A DNA stretch of 64,000 nucleotides from Saccharothrix saharensis (GCF_006716745.1 NZ_VFPP01000001.1:4216001-4280000), one strand, 5' to 3'; counted from the stretch's first letter, positions 8,990 to 17,295 are shown. Translations and numbers: made by a program. Notes: a model not told the origin generated them from the letters alone.

Positions 8990-10278
8990 CGGCCTTCCTC
9001 GCTGTCACGGGCGCGTCGCCCACCGGTCGGCACGAGCCCGCGCACGACGCGCTTCACCGTGCGCCGTTCCGGCAGGTCGAGCGGGGTGATGTCGACGGGC
9101 GGCCGGGGCGGCGGCGCGGTGAACTCCGCCTCCGGCGCGTCCTGGCCGCCCACGGGGAACCTCAGCAGCGGGTCGTCGTCGCGGACCATGACCGACGTCT
9201 CGATCGGCTCGGGCTCGGCGTCCGGCCCGACCACGAGCCTGCGGGCGGCCAGCGCGGCGCCCTTCACCACCGAGGTCTCGGGCGCGGCCTCCAGCACCAC
9301 CCGGCCGGGTACGGACGCGGCGACCAGCGGGATGCGGGCGCTGCCCCCGACCAGCACGGTCATCTCCACGCCCGCGGCCGCCACGCGCTCGAACACCGAC
9401 ACGGCCTGCTCCACGTGCGGCCGGATCAGCTCCTCGAACCGCGCGCGGGTGATCGGCACCTCCACCGGCCCCGACGGCAGGTGCACCGGGATCGAGGTCT
9501 CCAGCGTGCCGGACAGCACCCGCTTGGCCGCCTCGCAGTCGCGGCGCAGCCGCGCGAACAGGCCGCGGGTGCGCGGGTCGTCGGCGTCGAGCTCGGCCAG
9601 CGCCCGCCCGAGCGTGGCGCGCACGTGCGCGAACACCGCGTCGTCGAAGTCGACGCCGGCGGCCTGGTCGACCCCTTCGACGGCGTGGACGAGCTCGAAG
9701 CCCCGGCCCACGACGGACGCGCCGAACGCGTGGCTGCCGAGGCTGAACACGCCGAGCGACCCGGCGAAGGACCGGGTGAACGCGTGGTTCTCCGCCGCCG
9801 CGACCGGCTCGGGCACCAGCGACACCTCCAGGCCGACGGACCGCAGCGCCCGGTGCGCCAAGCCCTTCGCGTGGGGCCCCCAACCAGGGGGGTGGGCGAG
9901 CACGATGTGCGCGGGCCGTTCGCCCTCGCGGGCCGCGACCTGGTCGGCGACCCACATGACCAGCAGCGCGGTCAGCTCCTCCGCCGTGAACAGCTCGCCG
10001 CCGGCGCCCGGGCCGCCGGTCCCCCCGGGATCGACGCCCAGCACGATCGGCACGGTGTCACCGACCCGGCGGCCGAAGCCGGTGGCCGTCCACCGCGGGT
10101 CGCCCGGCTCCCCGACCGCGAACGCGCCGTCCGGGGTGAGCTGCAACGTCGACGCGACGCCGCCGCCGGGCCCGCCGAGGCCGACCACCTCGGGTTCGCC
10201 GCGCCCCGCGCCGCCCAGCCGGCACACGGCCGCGGCGGTGCGCGTGGTGCCCACGTCGACCCCGAGGACGTATGGCAA
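8986..10278 (-). CDS. Hsp70-like (actin-fold ATPase) protein upstream of the ini regulator
   Basis: The 430-residue protein has the N-terminal phosphate-1 loop GVDVGTTRTAAAV (residues 6-18) and the adenosine motif VLVGGSARIPLV (308-319), but no Hsp70 substrate-binding domain. The C-terminal 60 residues are Pro/Arg-rich and probably disordered. The phosphate-2 segment reads VFSLGSHAFGAS (177-188) where active Hsp70s have a DLGGGT core, so hydrolysis may be lost or slow. The TTG start at 10278 is chosen because AGGAGG lies 7 bases upstream (10286-10291). The gene is co-transcribed with the IniR-like gene and divergent from iniB. It may tune the regulator; its exact role is unknown. Confidence 0.82.
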   Translation of the reverse strand: MPYVLGVDVGTTRTAAAVCRLGGAGRGEPEVVGLGGPGGGVASTLQLTPDGAFAVGEPGDPRWTATGFGRRVGDTVPIVLGVDPGGTGGPGAGGELFTAEELTALLVMWVADQVAAREGERPAHIVLAHPPGWGPHAKGLAHRALRSVGLEVSLVPEPVAAAENHAFTRSFAGSLGVFSLGSHAFGASVVGRGFELVHAVEGVDQAAGVDFDDAVFAHVRATLGRALAELDADDPRTRGLFARLRRDCEAAKRVLSGTLETSIPVHLPSGPVEVPITRARFEELIRPHVEQAVSVFERVAAAGVEMTVLVGGSARIPLVAASVPGRVVLEAAPETSVVKGAALAARRLVVGPDAEPEPIETSVMVRDDDPLLRFPVGGQDAPEAEFTAPPPRPPVDITPLDLPERRTVKRVVRGLVPTGGRRARDSEEGR

Positions 10279-10522
10279 CTCGGAGCCTCCTCAACTCACC
10301 TGAACGAAGTACCCGGCAGTACCTACACGGGTTACGAGAAGGTCACAAGGCCATCCCCTAATCCCCTAGGGAGTGAACGAATACCACCCCATAGTGGTTG
10401 CGGCATCTACTGGGAGTAATCCCCGATGGCCGGTGCTCCCCCCGGCCCTACCTTGATCACCAGCCGGACCCCACCCCTGCCGGGCCGGCTCCCCGCGTCC
10501 CACTCACCAGGAGAAATCCATC
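10279..10522. promoter_or_regulatory. divergent ini promoter region with repeated motifs
   Basis: This 244-base spacer separates the leftward Hsp70/IniR-like unit from iniB. It holds TAATCCCC at 10359-10366 and again at 10417-10424, a tandem ATCCCCTA pair at 10353-10368, and a near-direct repeat of TGAACGAAGTACC (10301-10313) and TGAACGAATACC (10374-10385). The second TAATCCCC lies within the imperfect palindrome GGGAGTAATCCCC. These are candidate binding sites for the IniR-like regulator. A GGAGAA ribosome site for iniB lies at 10510-10515. Confidence 0.5.
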
Positions 10523-11470
10523 ATGGGCTCCAGCCCCACCACGCTGCACGACTTCGTTCTCGACCTGCTCAGCGACCCGACCGCGCTGGCCGACTTCCAG
10601 GCCGACGCCGAGGGCACCCTGGCGAGGGCCGGTCTGAGCGACATCAGCGCCCTGGACGTGCAGGAAGTCATCCCGCTGGTGCTCGACTACGTGCCGACCG
10701 GGAGCCTGCCCGCTCTCGACGGCTCGCTGGTCGAGGACCTGCCGCTGGACCTGGCCGACGCGGGCCAGGCCGGTGCGATCTTCCGGCTCAAGGCCGTCAC
10801 GGACCAGCTCGCGGTGTCGGGTGCCACCGGCGCCGGCGACGTCAAGGCCGCCGTGGCGGGCACGCTCAGCGCGGACGCCGACGGCCTGTCGGTGTTCGGC
10901 GGCGTGTCGAGCTGGGACCTGCTCGACGGCGCCGCTTCGGCGAAGCTGTCGGTCGAGGGCGACTTCTCCGCGGTGGGTGACGTGACCGACACCCTGGACG
11001 GCACGCTGCACACCGCCACCGGTCAGGTCTCGGACCTGACCGCCACGGCGACCGGCACGCTGGACGGTGCCGCCGCCACGGGTGGGGTCACCGGCGCGCT
11101 GCCGCACGCGGACGGCCTGACCAGCACCGCGTTCGGCGCGCTCGACACGCTCAGCGGCGTGGTGGGCGACGTGACCGGTGGCCTCACCAGCTCGCTGCCC
11201 GTCGGCGACCTCGGCAACGTCGCGGGCCTCGGCAACGTGGCCGACCTGGGCGACGTCGCCGGTCTGGGCAACGTGGCCGGCGTGTCCGGTTCCGCGCACG
11301 GCACGCTCGACCCCCACGGCGCCGCTCCCCTGTCCGACGTCACCGGGACCGTCGCGAACGTGGCCGACACCGCCGGCCTCGGCGGCGTCGTGAGCAACGT
11401 CACCGGCACGGTCGACCGCCTGGACCTGCCGGTCGTCGACTCGCTCGGCGTGGACGACCTGCTCTTCTGA
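10523..11470 (+). CDS. iniB: IniB-like protein
   Basis: The first 60 or so residues form the IniB N-terminal domain (TLHDFVLDLL, a short FQADAEGTLARAGL helix, DVQEVIPLVLDY). The remaining 250 residues are a low-complexity Ala/Gly/Thr/Val/Asp tract, including four back-to-back LGNVA-like hexads around residues 228-252. That layout matches mycobacterial IniB, whose function is unknown but whose gene is induced by cell-wall inhibitors. There is no clear signal peptide or membrane helix. A GGAGAA lies before the ATG. A strong hairpin follows the stop codon and may reduce read-through into iniA. Confidence 0.8.
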   Translation: MGSSPTTLHDFVLDLLSDPTALADFQADAEGTLARAGLSDISALDVQEVIPLVLDYVPTGSLPALDGSLVEDLPLDLADAGQAGAIFRLKAVTDQLAVSGATGAGDVKAAVAGTLSADADGLSVFGGVSSWDLLDGAASAKLSVEGDFSAVGDVTDTLDGTLHTATGQVSDLTATATGTLDGAAATGGVTGALPHADGLTSTAFGALDTLSGVVGDVTGGLTSSLPVGDLGNVAGLGNVADLGDVAGLGNVAGVSGSAHGTLDPHGAAPLSDVTGTVANVADTAGLGGVVSNVTGTVDRLDLPVVDSLGVDDLLF

Positions 11471-11486
11471 GAGCGGTCCACCACCG

Positions 11487-11523
11487 GGAGGCCGGTCCTG
11501 TCCACCGGACGGGACCGGCCTCC
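11487..11523. terminator. hairpin between iniB and iniA
   Basis: GGAGGCCGGTCC (11487-11498) pairs perfectly with GGACCGGCCTCC (11512-11523), a 12-bp stem with a 13-nt loop. It sits 16 bases after the iniB stop and 52 bases before iniA on the same strand, so it could set the iniB:iniA ratio or mark the end of a separate iniB transcript. Confidence 0.65.
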
Positions 11524-11575
11524 GCCGCGTTTCCGGACTTTCACCCGGACGGGTTTTACCGGCACACTCTGCCGG

Positions 11576-13390
11576 GTGATGTCCGCGCCCTGGCTCGACG
11601 TGCTCGACGACACGATCCGGGCTTGCGCTGCGCACAACCGGCCTGACCTGGCCGAACGGTTGCGCGACAAGCGCGCCCGTCAGCTGGACCCCAAGCTCCG
11701 CGTGCTCGTCATCGGCGAGCCGAAGCAGGGCAAGAGCCAGCTCGTGAACGCGATGGTGAACGCCCCGGTCTGCGCGGTGGGCGACGACGTCACGACCACC
11801 GTCCCGACCTTCGTGCAGCACGCGGAAACCCCGTCCGCGGCGCTCGTGCGCGGCGCGTCCATCGCGAACACCCCCACCGAACGCATCCCGGTGCCCCTCG
11901 ACCAGCTCGCCGACCAGGTCAGCGCGAACCACTTCCACGGCGGCGACCTGGTGCGCGCCGAGGTCGGCATCCCGCGCGCCCTGCTCGACTCGGGCCTGGT
12001 GCTGATCGACACGCCGGGCGTGGGCGACCTGCGGCCCGCGCACACCGCGAGCACGTTCGCCGCGCTGCTCCAGGCCGACGCGGTGCTCATGGTCTCCGAC
12101 GCCACGGCCGAGCTGACCGGGTCGGAGCTGGAGCTGCTCAGGCAGGTCATGACGTCGTGCCCGAACGTGATCCTGGTGCTCACGAAGATCGACATCGCGG
12201 CGCAGTGGCGGCGGGTGGTCGAGCGCAACCGCGCGCACCTGGCCCGCGCGGGCGTGGCCGTGAAGCTGATCCCGGTGTCCGCGGCGCTGCGGCTGCGCGC
12301 GGCCAAGACCGGCGACAAGGCGCTCAACGCCGAGTCCGGCTTCCCCGAGCTGCTGACCTGCGTGCAGCAGGACATCCTGGCCGCCGCCGACCAACTGGCC
12401 CGCCGCACGATCGCGGTCACCGCCGCGTCGGCGATCAAGCAGCTCGTCGCGCCGGTGCGCGAGGAGCTGTCGGCCCGCGCCGCGCAGGGCCCGGAGCGGA
12501 CGATCGCCGCGCTGAACGAGGCGCAGCGCCGCGTCGACGAGCTGCGCCGCCGGTCCGCGCGCTGGCAGACCGTGCTGGCCGACGAGATGGCCGACCTGGT
12601 CTCCGACATCGAGCACGACCTGCGCGACCGCACCCGCCGGATCATGCGCGAGGTGGAGAGGACGTTCGAGACCGCCGACCCGGCGCTGGGCTGGGACCGG
12701 TTCGAGGCGTGGCTCGAGGACAACCTCACCGAGGCCGCCACCACGAACTTCGCCTGGCTGCTCGACCGCTCGGAGTGGGTCGCGGAGAAGGTCGCCAAGA
12801 GCTTCCCGGTGGCCCGCGACGACCTGCTGCCCGAGTCGATCTTCCCGGACGACGTGCTGGACCGCGTCGCGCCGATGGACAAGCCGGTGATCGAGCGGTT
12901 CAGCCTGGCGCAGAAGGCGTTCACCGGGTTGAAGGGCTCCTACGGCGGTGTGCTGATGTTCGGCCTGGCCACCAGCCTCGCCGGGATGCCGCTGATCAAC
13001 GCGATCTCGCTGGGCGCCGGCGCGCTGTTCGGCGGCAAGTCGATCATCGACGAGAGCGACCAGCGGCTGCGCCGCAGGCAGGCCGCCGCCAAGGCCGCCG
13101 CGGCGCGGCACGTGGACGACTTCTTCCTCAAGTTCGGCAAGGACTGCCGCGACGCGGCCCGGCACATCCAGCGCAGCCTGCGCAACCACTTCTCCACGCT
13201 GGCCGAGGAGTTGCAGGAGACGCTGCTCGAATCGGCCCGCAGCGCGCGCCGCGCCGTGCAGGACGACACCACCGAGCGGGAGCGCCGCAACCGCGACGCC
13301 AAGCGGGAGCTGGACGACCTCGTGGCGCTGTACCAGCGCGTCCAGGCGATCGCGGGCGGCCAGGCGCCGCCGTTGGGGATCAGCGCATGA
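11576..13390 (+). CDS. iniA: IniA-like dynamin-family GTPase
   Basis: The 604-residue protein has a G1 loop GEPKQGKS (residues 47-54), switch threonines near 73-76, G3 DTPG (145-148) and G4 TKID (203-206). A long helical stalk follows. A hydrophobic segment (about 457-488) probably inserts in the membrane, as reported for the paddle of mycobacterial IniA. IniA-type bacterial dynamins remodel the inner membrane and are linked to tolerance of cell-wall drugs. GTG (11576) and the next codon ATG (11579) are both possible starts, and neither has a good ribosome site. The stop overlaps the iniC start as ATGA, so the two GTPases are translationally coupled and probably work as a pair. Confidence 0.86.
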   Translation: MMSAPWLDVLDDTIRACAAHNRPDLAERLRDKRARQLDPKLRVLVIGEPKQGKSQLVNAMVNAPVCAVGDDVTTTVPTFVQHAETPSAALVRGASIANTPTERIPVPLDQLADQVSANHFHGGDLVRAEVGIPRALLDSGLVLIDTPGVGDLRPAHTASTFAALLQADAVLMVSDATAELTGSELELLRQVMTSCPNVILVLTKIDIAAQWRRVVERNRAHLARAGVAVKLIPVSAALRLRAAKTGDKALNAESGFPELLTCVQQDILAAADQLARRTIAVTAASAIKQLVAPVREELSARAAQGPERTIAALNEAQRRVDELRRRSARWQTVLADEMADLVSDIEHDLRDRTRRIMREVERTFETADPALGWDRFEAWLEDNLTEAATTNFAWLLDRSEWVAEKVAKSFPVARDDLLPESIFPDDVLDRVAPMDKPVIERFSLAQKAFTGLKGSYGGVLMFGLATSLAGMPLINAISLGAGALFGGKSIIDESDQRLRRRQAAAKAAAARHVDDFFLKFGKDCRDAARHIQRSLRNHFSTLAEELQETLLESARSARRAVQDDTTERERRNRDAKRELDDLVALYQRVQAIAGGQAPPLGISA

Positions 13391-14790
13391 TGCCCGCGGG
13401 CGAGGTCGCGCCGGGCACGACGCTGGAGGACGAGGTCTGGGCGCTGCTGGAGGACGCCCTGTCGGTCTACCGGGACAGCCCGCGCGCGGTGTCGTGGCTG
13501 CGCGGGCACCAGGCCCGGTTCGGCGAACCGGTGCGGGTGGCCGTGGCCGGCGCGCCCCGGTCCGGGAAGTCCACCGTGGTCGGTGCGCTGATCGGCGAGG
13601 AGTTCGCGCCGACCGGCGTCACCACGTGGTACCAGGACGGGCCGCGGCCCAGGGCGCACGTCGGCCAGTACGAGGTGCCGGTGCTGCGCCGCGACGGCAA
13701 GGCGTTCGTCGACGCGCCGGACGCCGAGCGGGTGACCGTGGAGTGGCCGTCGCGGTCGTTGCGCGACCTCACCCTGGTCGACACGCCGGCGGACGCGCCG
13801 GTCGAGCAGGTCTACGGCGAGGCCGACGCGGTGCTGTACCTGACCAGGCACCTGCACACGACGGACGTGCGGTTCCTGCGGACCGCGCACGACCACCCGG
13901 TCGCGCGGGCCGCGCCGGTGAACACGGTGCTGGTGCTGTCGCGGGCCGACGAGATCGGCGGCGGCCGGATCGACGCGCTGTCCTCGGCCAAGCAGATCGC
14001 CCGCCGCTACCGGCGCGAGGCGACCGTGACCCCGTTGTGCCAGAACGTGGTCGCGGTGGCCGGGCTGCTCGCGGTGGCCGCGCGCACCCTGCGGGCGGAC
14101 GAGTTCGCCGCGCTGGCCGCGCTGGCGTCGTTGGCGCGCACCGAGCTGGACGACCACCTGCTGTCGGCGGACCGGTTCGTGGCCGAGGACTTCCCGGTGC
14201 GGCTGGACCCGGCGGTGCGGCGGGGCCTGGTCGACCGGTTCGGCATCTTCGGCGTGCGGCTGACCACGACGTTGATCCGGCAGGGGTTCGACACGCAGGT
14301 CAAGCTGACCGGGCAGTTGGTGCAACGCAGCGGGCTGGGCGAGTTGCGGGACTCGGTCGGGGTCTACTTCACCGAGCGGCGCGAGGTGCTCAAGGCGCGG
14401 GCCGCGCTGCTGGGGCTGGACGTGGTGCTGCGCGCCGAGCCGCGGCCCGGTTCGATCGGGTTGGCGGCGGCGGTGGAGCGGGTCCTGGCTTCGGCGCACG
14501 ACTTCCGGGAGCTGCGGCTGCTGGCCGCGTTGCAGGGCGGGCGGACCCGGCTGCCGGGCGAGTTGGACGCGGAGGCGTCGCGGCTGGTCGGCGGGCTGGG
14601 GACGAACCCGGTGGTGCGGTTGGGGATGGACCACGAGCCGACGGAGGGCGAGCTGCGGCACGCCGTGCTGGACACGCTGGGGCGGTGGCGGGAGCACGCG
14701 GTGGACCCCGCCCTGGACCACGGGCAGCGGCGGGCGGCGGCGGTCGTCGTGCGCAGTTGCGAGGGGATGCTGGCGCAGTTGGTCGGATGA
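13387..14790 (+). CDS. iniC: IniC-like dynamin-family GTPase
   Basis: The 467-residue partner GTPase has a G1 loop GAPRSGKS (residues 55-62). Its G3 reads LVDTPAD rather than the usual DTPG, and its G4 reads LSRAD rather than NKxD or TKxD. Those deviations suggest weaker or different nucleotide handling than IniA. The ATG at 13387 overlaps the iniA stop; the next codon is also ATG. The open frame runs far upstream inside iniA but that part is a shadow. The length is close to mycobacterial IniC (about 490 residues). The rest is helical with no obvious transmembrane span, so it may rely on IniA for membrane contact. Confidence 0.83.
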   Translation: MMPAGEVAPGTTLEDEVWALLEDALSVYRDSPRAVSWLRGHQARFGEPVRVAVAGAPRSGKSTVVGALIGEEFAPTGVTTWYQDGPRPRAHVGQYEVPVLRRDGKAFVDAPDAERVTVEWPSRSLRDLTLVDTPADAPVEQVYGEADAVLYLTRHLHTTDVRFLRTAHDHPVARAAPVNTVLVLSRADEIGGGRIDALSSAKQIARRYRREATVTPLCQNVVAVAGLLAVAARTLRADEFAALAALASLARTELDDHLLSADRFVAEDFPVRLDPAVRRGLVDRFGIFGVRLTTTLIRQGFDTQVKLTGQLVQRSGLGELRDSVGVYFTERREVLKARAALLGLDVVLRAEPRPGSIGLAAAVERVLASAHDFRELRLLAALQGGRTRLPGELDAEASRLVGGLGTNPVVRLGMDHEPTEGELRHAVLDTLGRWREHAVDPALDHGQRRAAAVVVRSCEGMLAQLVG

Positions 14791-14813
14791 GCGGCCGGTG
14801 CGGTGCGACCGGG

Positions 14814-15629
14814 TCAGTTCAGTGCGGCGGCCACGGCGCGGACGGCCGCGGAAGGCGTGCGGCGGGGGTCGGTGACCAGGTAGAGCGTGCTGTCGGGCAG
14901 GTCGCGGACGCGCTGCAGGGTGCCCGCGTCCAGGTGCTCGGCCACCGCGACGCGCGGCAGCACGGCCCAGCCCAGGCCCGCCACCACGCACGACCGCACG
15001 GCCTCGATGCTGCCGAACCGGGTGATGCTCGGCGTCGCGGGCAGCTCCCGCACGAACCGGTCGCTGTACGAGCAGCCCTCCTCCAGCAGGAAGTACCGCT
15101 CGTCCAGCACCACGCCGGGCGCGCTGACCAGTTCGATCGGCTCCACGCCGACGGCGGTCACCTTCAGCCCCGGCGCGGTCAGCGAGTCCTCCAGCACCAG
15201 CGCCAGGTCGAGCGTGCCGTTGCGGACGCCGGCCAGCGCCTGCCGGGTGCCGGCGGGCGAGAGGTGCACGGAGATGCCCGGCCAGCGCATGGCCACGTCG
15301 GCGACCCGCTGCGGCAGCCGGTAGGCGCACACCGACTCGGGCGCGGCCATCCGCACGTCGCCCTCCACCGCCGTGCTGCCGCGCACGGCGTCACGCAGGC
15401 GCTGCTCGGCGGTCAGCACCTCGCGGGCGTGCTCGACGGCCTGCCGGCCCGCCTCGGTCAGCCGCGCGCCGCTGGGCAGCCGGTCGAACAGGCGGGCACC
15501 GAGGTGCCGTTCCAGGGCTTTGACCTGGCTCGTCACCGTCGACTGCACGAGGTGCAGCTCCGCCGCGGTGGCGGTGAAGCTGCCCGTGCGGGCGAGCACC
15601 AGGAGGGTGCGCAGGAGGCGGGTGTCCAC
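14814..15629 (-). CDS. LysR-family transcriptional regulator
   Basis: The N-terminal winged helix is typical (LLRTLLVLARTGSFTATAAE, then STVTSQVKALERHLGARLFD), followed by a periplasmic-binding-protein-like effector domain. I place the start at GTG 15629, directly before DTRLLRTLL, the usual LysR N-terminus; longer starts at 15656 and 15707 add residues outside the family. TATTGT lies 7 bases before this GTG, which would suit a leaderless transcript. The gene diverges from phzF and probably controls it through the T-N11-A box in the spacer. The effector is unknown. Confidence 0.85.
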   Translation of the reverse strand: MDTRLLRTLLVLARTGSFTATAAELHLVQSTVTSQVKALERHLGARLFDRLPSGARLTEAGRQAVEHAREVLTAEQRLRDAVRGSTAVEGDVRMAAPESVCAYRLPQRVADVAMRWPGISVHLSPAGTRQALAGVRNGTLDLALVLEDSLTAPGLKVTAVGVEPIELVSAPGVVLDERYFLLEEGCSYSDRFVRELPATPSITRFGSIEAVRSCVVAGLGWAVLPRVAVAEHLDAGTLQRVRDLPDSTLYLVTDPRRTPSAAVRAVAAALN

Positions 15630-15632
15630 CGC

Positions 15633-15647
15633 ATCGACAATACCGAT
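15633..15647. promoter_or_regulatory. LysR-type T-N11-A box
   Basis: ATCG (15633-15636) and CGAT (15644-15647) form an inverted repeat with a 7-base spacer, and the element contains a T-N11-A core. It lies in the lysR-phzF spacer immediately upstream of the chosen lysR start. Confidence 0.5.
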
Positions 15648-15705
15648 CGAGCACATCGCTGGGAATCGTTGGACTCGATGGTAAGTGGTGGGAGAGGCTG
15701 TCGAC

Positions 15706-16593
15706 ATGAACGACGTGCCTGAACCCGCGGTGCTCCGCTACACCGCTTTCACCACCGACCCGGCCGGCGGCAACCCGGCCGGTGTCGTGCTCGACGCTAC
15801 CGGCCTGGACTCCGCGGCGATGCTGGAGATCGCCGCCGCCGTCGGCTACTCCGAGACCGCGTTCCTGGTGCCGCGCGACGCCGGTGGTGAGTTCGACGTG
15901 CGGTACTTCAGCCCGCTGGTGGAGGTGCCGTTCTGCGGTCACGCCACCGTGGCGTCCGCGGTCGCGCTGGGCCGGACGGGCACGCTGCGGTTCCACACGC
16001 CGGCGGGGTTGGTGGAGATCGCCGCGACGCCCGACGAGGCGAGCCTGACCAGCGTGCCGACGTCGTCCACGCCCGCGTCGGGGCGGGACGTGGCGGAGGC
16101 GTTGCGGGCCCTGCGGTGGTCGGCCGAGGACCTCGACCCGCGCTACCCCGTGCACTGGGCGTTCGGCGGGTCGCGGCACCTCGTGCTGGCCGTGCGGTCG
16201 CGGGAGCGGTTGGCGGCGCTGGACTACGACTTCGACGCGCTGGGCGACCTGCTGCGGGCCCGCGACGCGGTGACCGCGCAGCTGGTGCACCAGCGGGACG
16301 AGGACGTGTTCGACGCGCGCGACCCGTTCCCGGTGGGCGGCGTGGTGGAGGACCCGGCGACCGGGTCCGCCGCCGCGGCGTTCGGCGGGTACCTGCGGGC
16401 CGTCGGGCAGGTCGGGCGACCCAGGTCGATCACCATCCACCAGGGCGTCGACATGGGCCGGCCCAGCGTGCTCCGGCTCCGGGTGTCGCCCGAGGACCCG
16501 CGCGTCACCGTGACGGGCGCGGCGGTGCGGATCGGGGCTCAGACGCGTTCCAGCACCACGACGGGGATCTCGCGGTCTGTCTTCCCGGCGTAG
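15706..16593 (+). CDS. PhzF-family isomerase/epimerase
   Basis: The protein has the twin-barrel PhzF fold: start motif RYTAFTTDPAGGNPAGVV, catalytic Glu50 in VGYSETAFL, the conserved PFCGHATVAS block near residue 73, and EDPATGSAAAAF in the second half. PhzF proteins isomerise or epimerise small metabolites; the substrate is not known outside phenazine clusters, and no phenazine genes are present here. The ATG at 15706 has GGGAGAGG upstream. The last 17 or so residues run past the usual family end, and the coding sequence overlaps the convergent nitroreductase gene by 55 bases. Confidence 0.85.
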   Translation: MNDVPEPAVLRYTAFTTDPAGGNPAGVVLDATGLDSAAMLEIAAAVGYSETAFLVPRDAGGEFDVRYFSPLVEVPFCGHATVASAVALGRTGTLRFHTPAGLVEIAATPDEASLTSVPTSSTPASGRDVAEALRALRWSAEDLDPRYPVHWAFGGSRHLVLAVRSRERLAALDYDFDALGDLLRARDAVTAQLVHQRDEDVFDARDPFPVGGVVEDPATGSAAAAFGGYLRAVGQVGRPRSITIHQGVDMGRPSVLRLRVSPEDPRVTVTGAAVRIGAQTRSSTTTGISRSVFPA

Positions 16594-16964
16594 TCGTCGT
16601 AGGCCGGCCACACCTCGGTCATCAGCTTCCAGAGCTCCGCGCGCTCCGCACCGGTCGCGGTGCGGGCCCGCGCCCGGAACACGTCCGACCGCACCTGCAC
16701 CTCGGCCTCGTTGCGGGCTTCGAGGTTGCGGTACCAGGCGGGGTGCTCCGGCGCGCCGCCGTACGAGGCGACGACCACGTACGCGTCACCGTGCGGCTGG
16801 TAGATCAACGCGGTGCGGCGGGGCTTGCCGGACTTGCGGCCGGTGGTGGTGAGCAGGAGCGTGAAGACCCCCGGCTGCCACTCGTGCCCTTCCGCGCCAC
16901 CGGTCTCGACGTACTTGCGGATGTGCTCGTTGACCCAGTCGACCGGGCTGTTCACCACTGCCAT
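16539..16964 (-). CDS. deazaflavin (F420)-dependent nitroreductase family protein
   Basis: This 141-residue protein matches the Ddn/F420H2-dependent reductase family: N-terminal helix with DWVNEHIRKYVETGG, the core LLLTTTGRKSGKPRRTALIY, and HPAWYRNLEAR, which together form the split barrel that binds reduced F420. It probably reduces quinones or enones in the cytosol; the substrate is unknown. The 3' end overlaps phzF on the other strand by 55 bases. A 14-bp hairpin lies 25 bases before the start codon, so its expression could be attenuated. Confidence 0.85.
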   Translation of the reverse strand: MAVVNSPVDWVNEHIRKYVETGGAEGHEWQPGVFTLLLTTTGRKSGKPRRTALIYQPHGDAYVVVASYGGAPEHPAWYRNLEARNEAEVQVRSDVFRARARTATGAERAELWKLMTEVWPAYDDYAGKTDREIPVVVLERV

Positions 16965-16989
16965 GGTTCGACGCTACCGAGAACGCGAC

Positions 16990-17032
16990 GGGGCCGCCGG
17001 TCGTGCACTCCGCAATGCCGACCGGCGGCCCC
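16990..17032. terminator. strong hairpin upstream of the nitroreductase gene
   Basis: GGGGCCGCCGGTCG (16990-17003) pairs perfectly with CGACCGGCGGCCCC (17019-17032), a 14-bp stem with a 15-nt loop. It lies 5' of the nitroreductase gene and 3' of the tiny leftward ORF, a position fitting an attenuator or a terminator of the short transcript. No T-tract follows on either strand. Confidence 0.55.
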
Positions 17033-17182
17033 GAACGGGGTGGGGACGTCCGCCTCGCACCCCCTGGCCCGTCGCCTGCTCCTCGGCGTCCCCCGGCGTT
17101 CCGCCCGCGTAAGCGGTGTGCCGGGGTCGCTCGACCACGCCATGGGGACGTGGTGCGGGAGCGGGACGGCCAACGCCCCGGT

Positions 17183-17209
17183 TCAGTAGATCTGGCTCGT
17201 GCGGCGCAT
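17183..17209 (-). CDS. candidate leader peptide, 8 codons (MRRTSQIY)
   Basis: An ATG at 17209 is preceded by GAGGAGAG (17213-17220) at good spacing and opens a frame of eight codons ending in TGA. A possible -10 (CATAGT, minus strand) lies upstream. The strong ribosome site on such a short frame, followed by a 14-bp hairpin before the nitroreductase gene, suggests a regulatory leader. I know no family for this peptide and it could be chance. Confidence 0.35.
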   Translation of the reverse strand: MRRTSQIY

Positions 17210-17295
17210 GTGCTCTCCTCAGCTCGACGGGACTTCGCCAACTATGACGGGCGGCAGGGCTGGCGGCTCATACGAAAGGGGGATAGAAGAGCGTT

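Larger units (their letters stand above)
16965..17295. promoter_or_regulatory. 331-base divergent spacer between nitroreductase and lysR
   Basis: No ordinary gene is seen here. The spacer contains the hairpin at 16990-17032, a leftward 8-codon ORF (17183-17209) with a strong ribosome site, and near 17241-17246 the sequence CATAGT on the minus strand, a candidate -10 for a leftward transcript. The two small elements are described separately. Confidence 0.5.

Noticed and set aside
6680-10303. Long rightward ORF (1207 codons) over the IniR-like and Hsp70-like genes
   Set aside because: It is an antisense shadow produced by the high GC content, with Arg/Gln/Pro-rich composition and no domains. 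The leftward genes have clear motifs.
10457-13189. Long leftward ORF (910 codons) opposite iniB and iniA
   Set aside because: Composition is Gly/Arg/Gln/His-rich without motifs, while the opposite strand holds IniB and IniA with full GTPase loops.
12157-13386. Upstream extension of the iniC frame inside iniA
   Set aside because: The frame is open only because of codon bias. The IniC family start fits the ATG at 13387, which overlaps the iniA stop.
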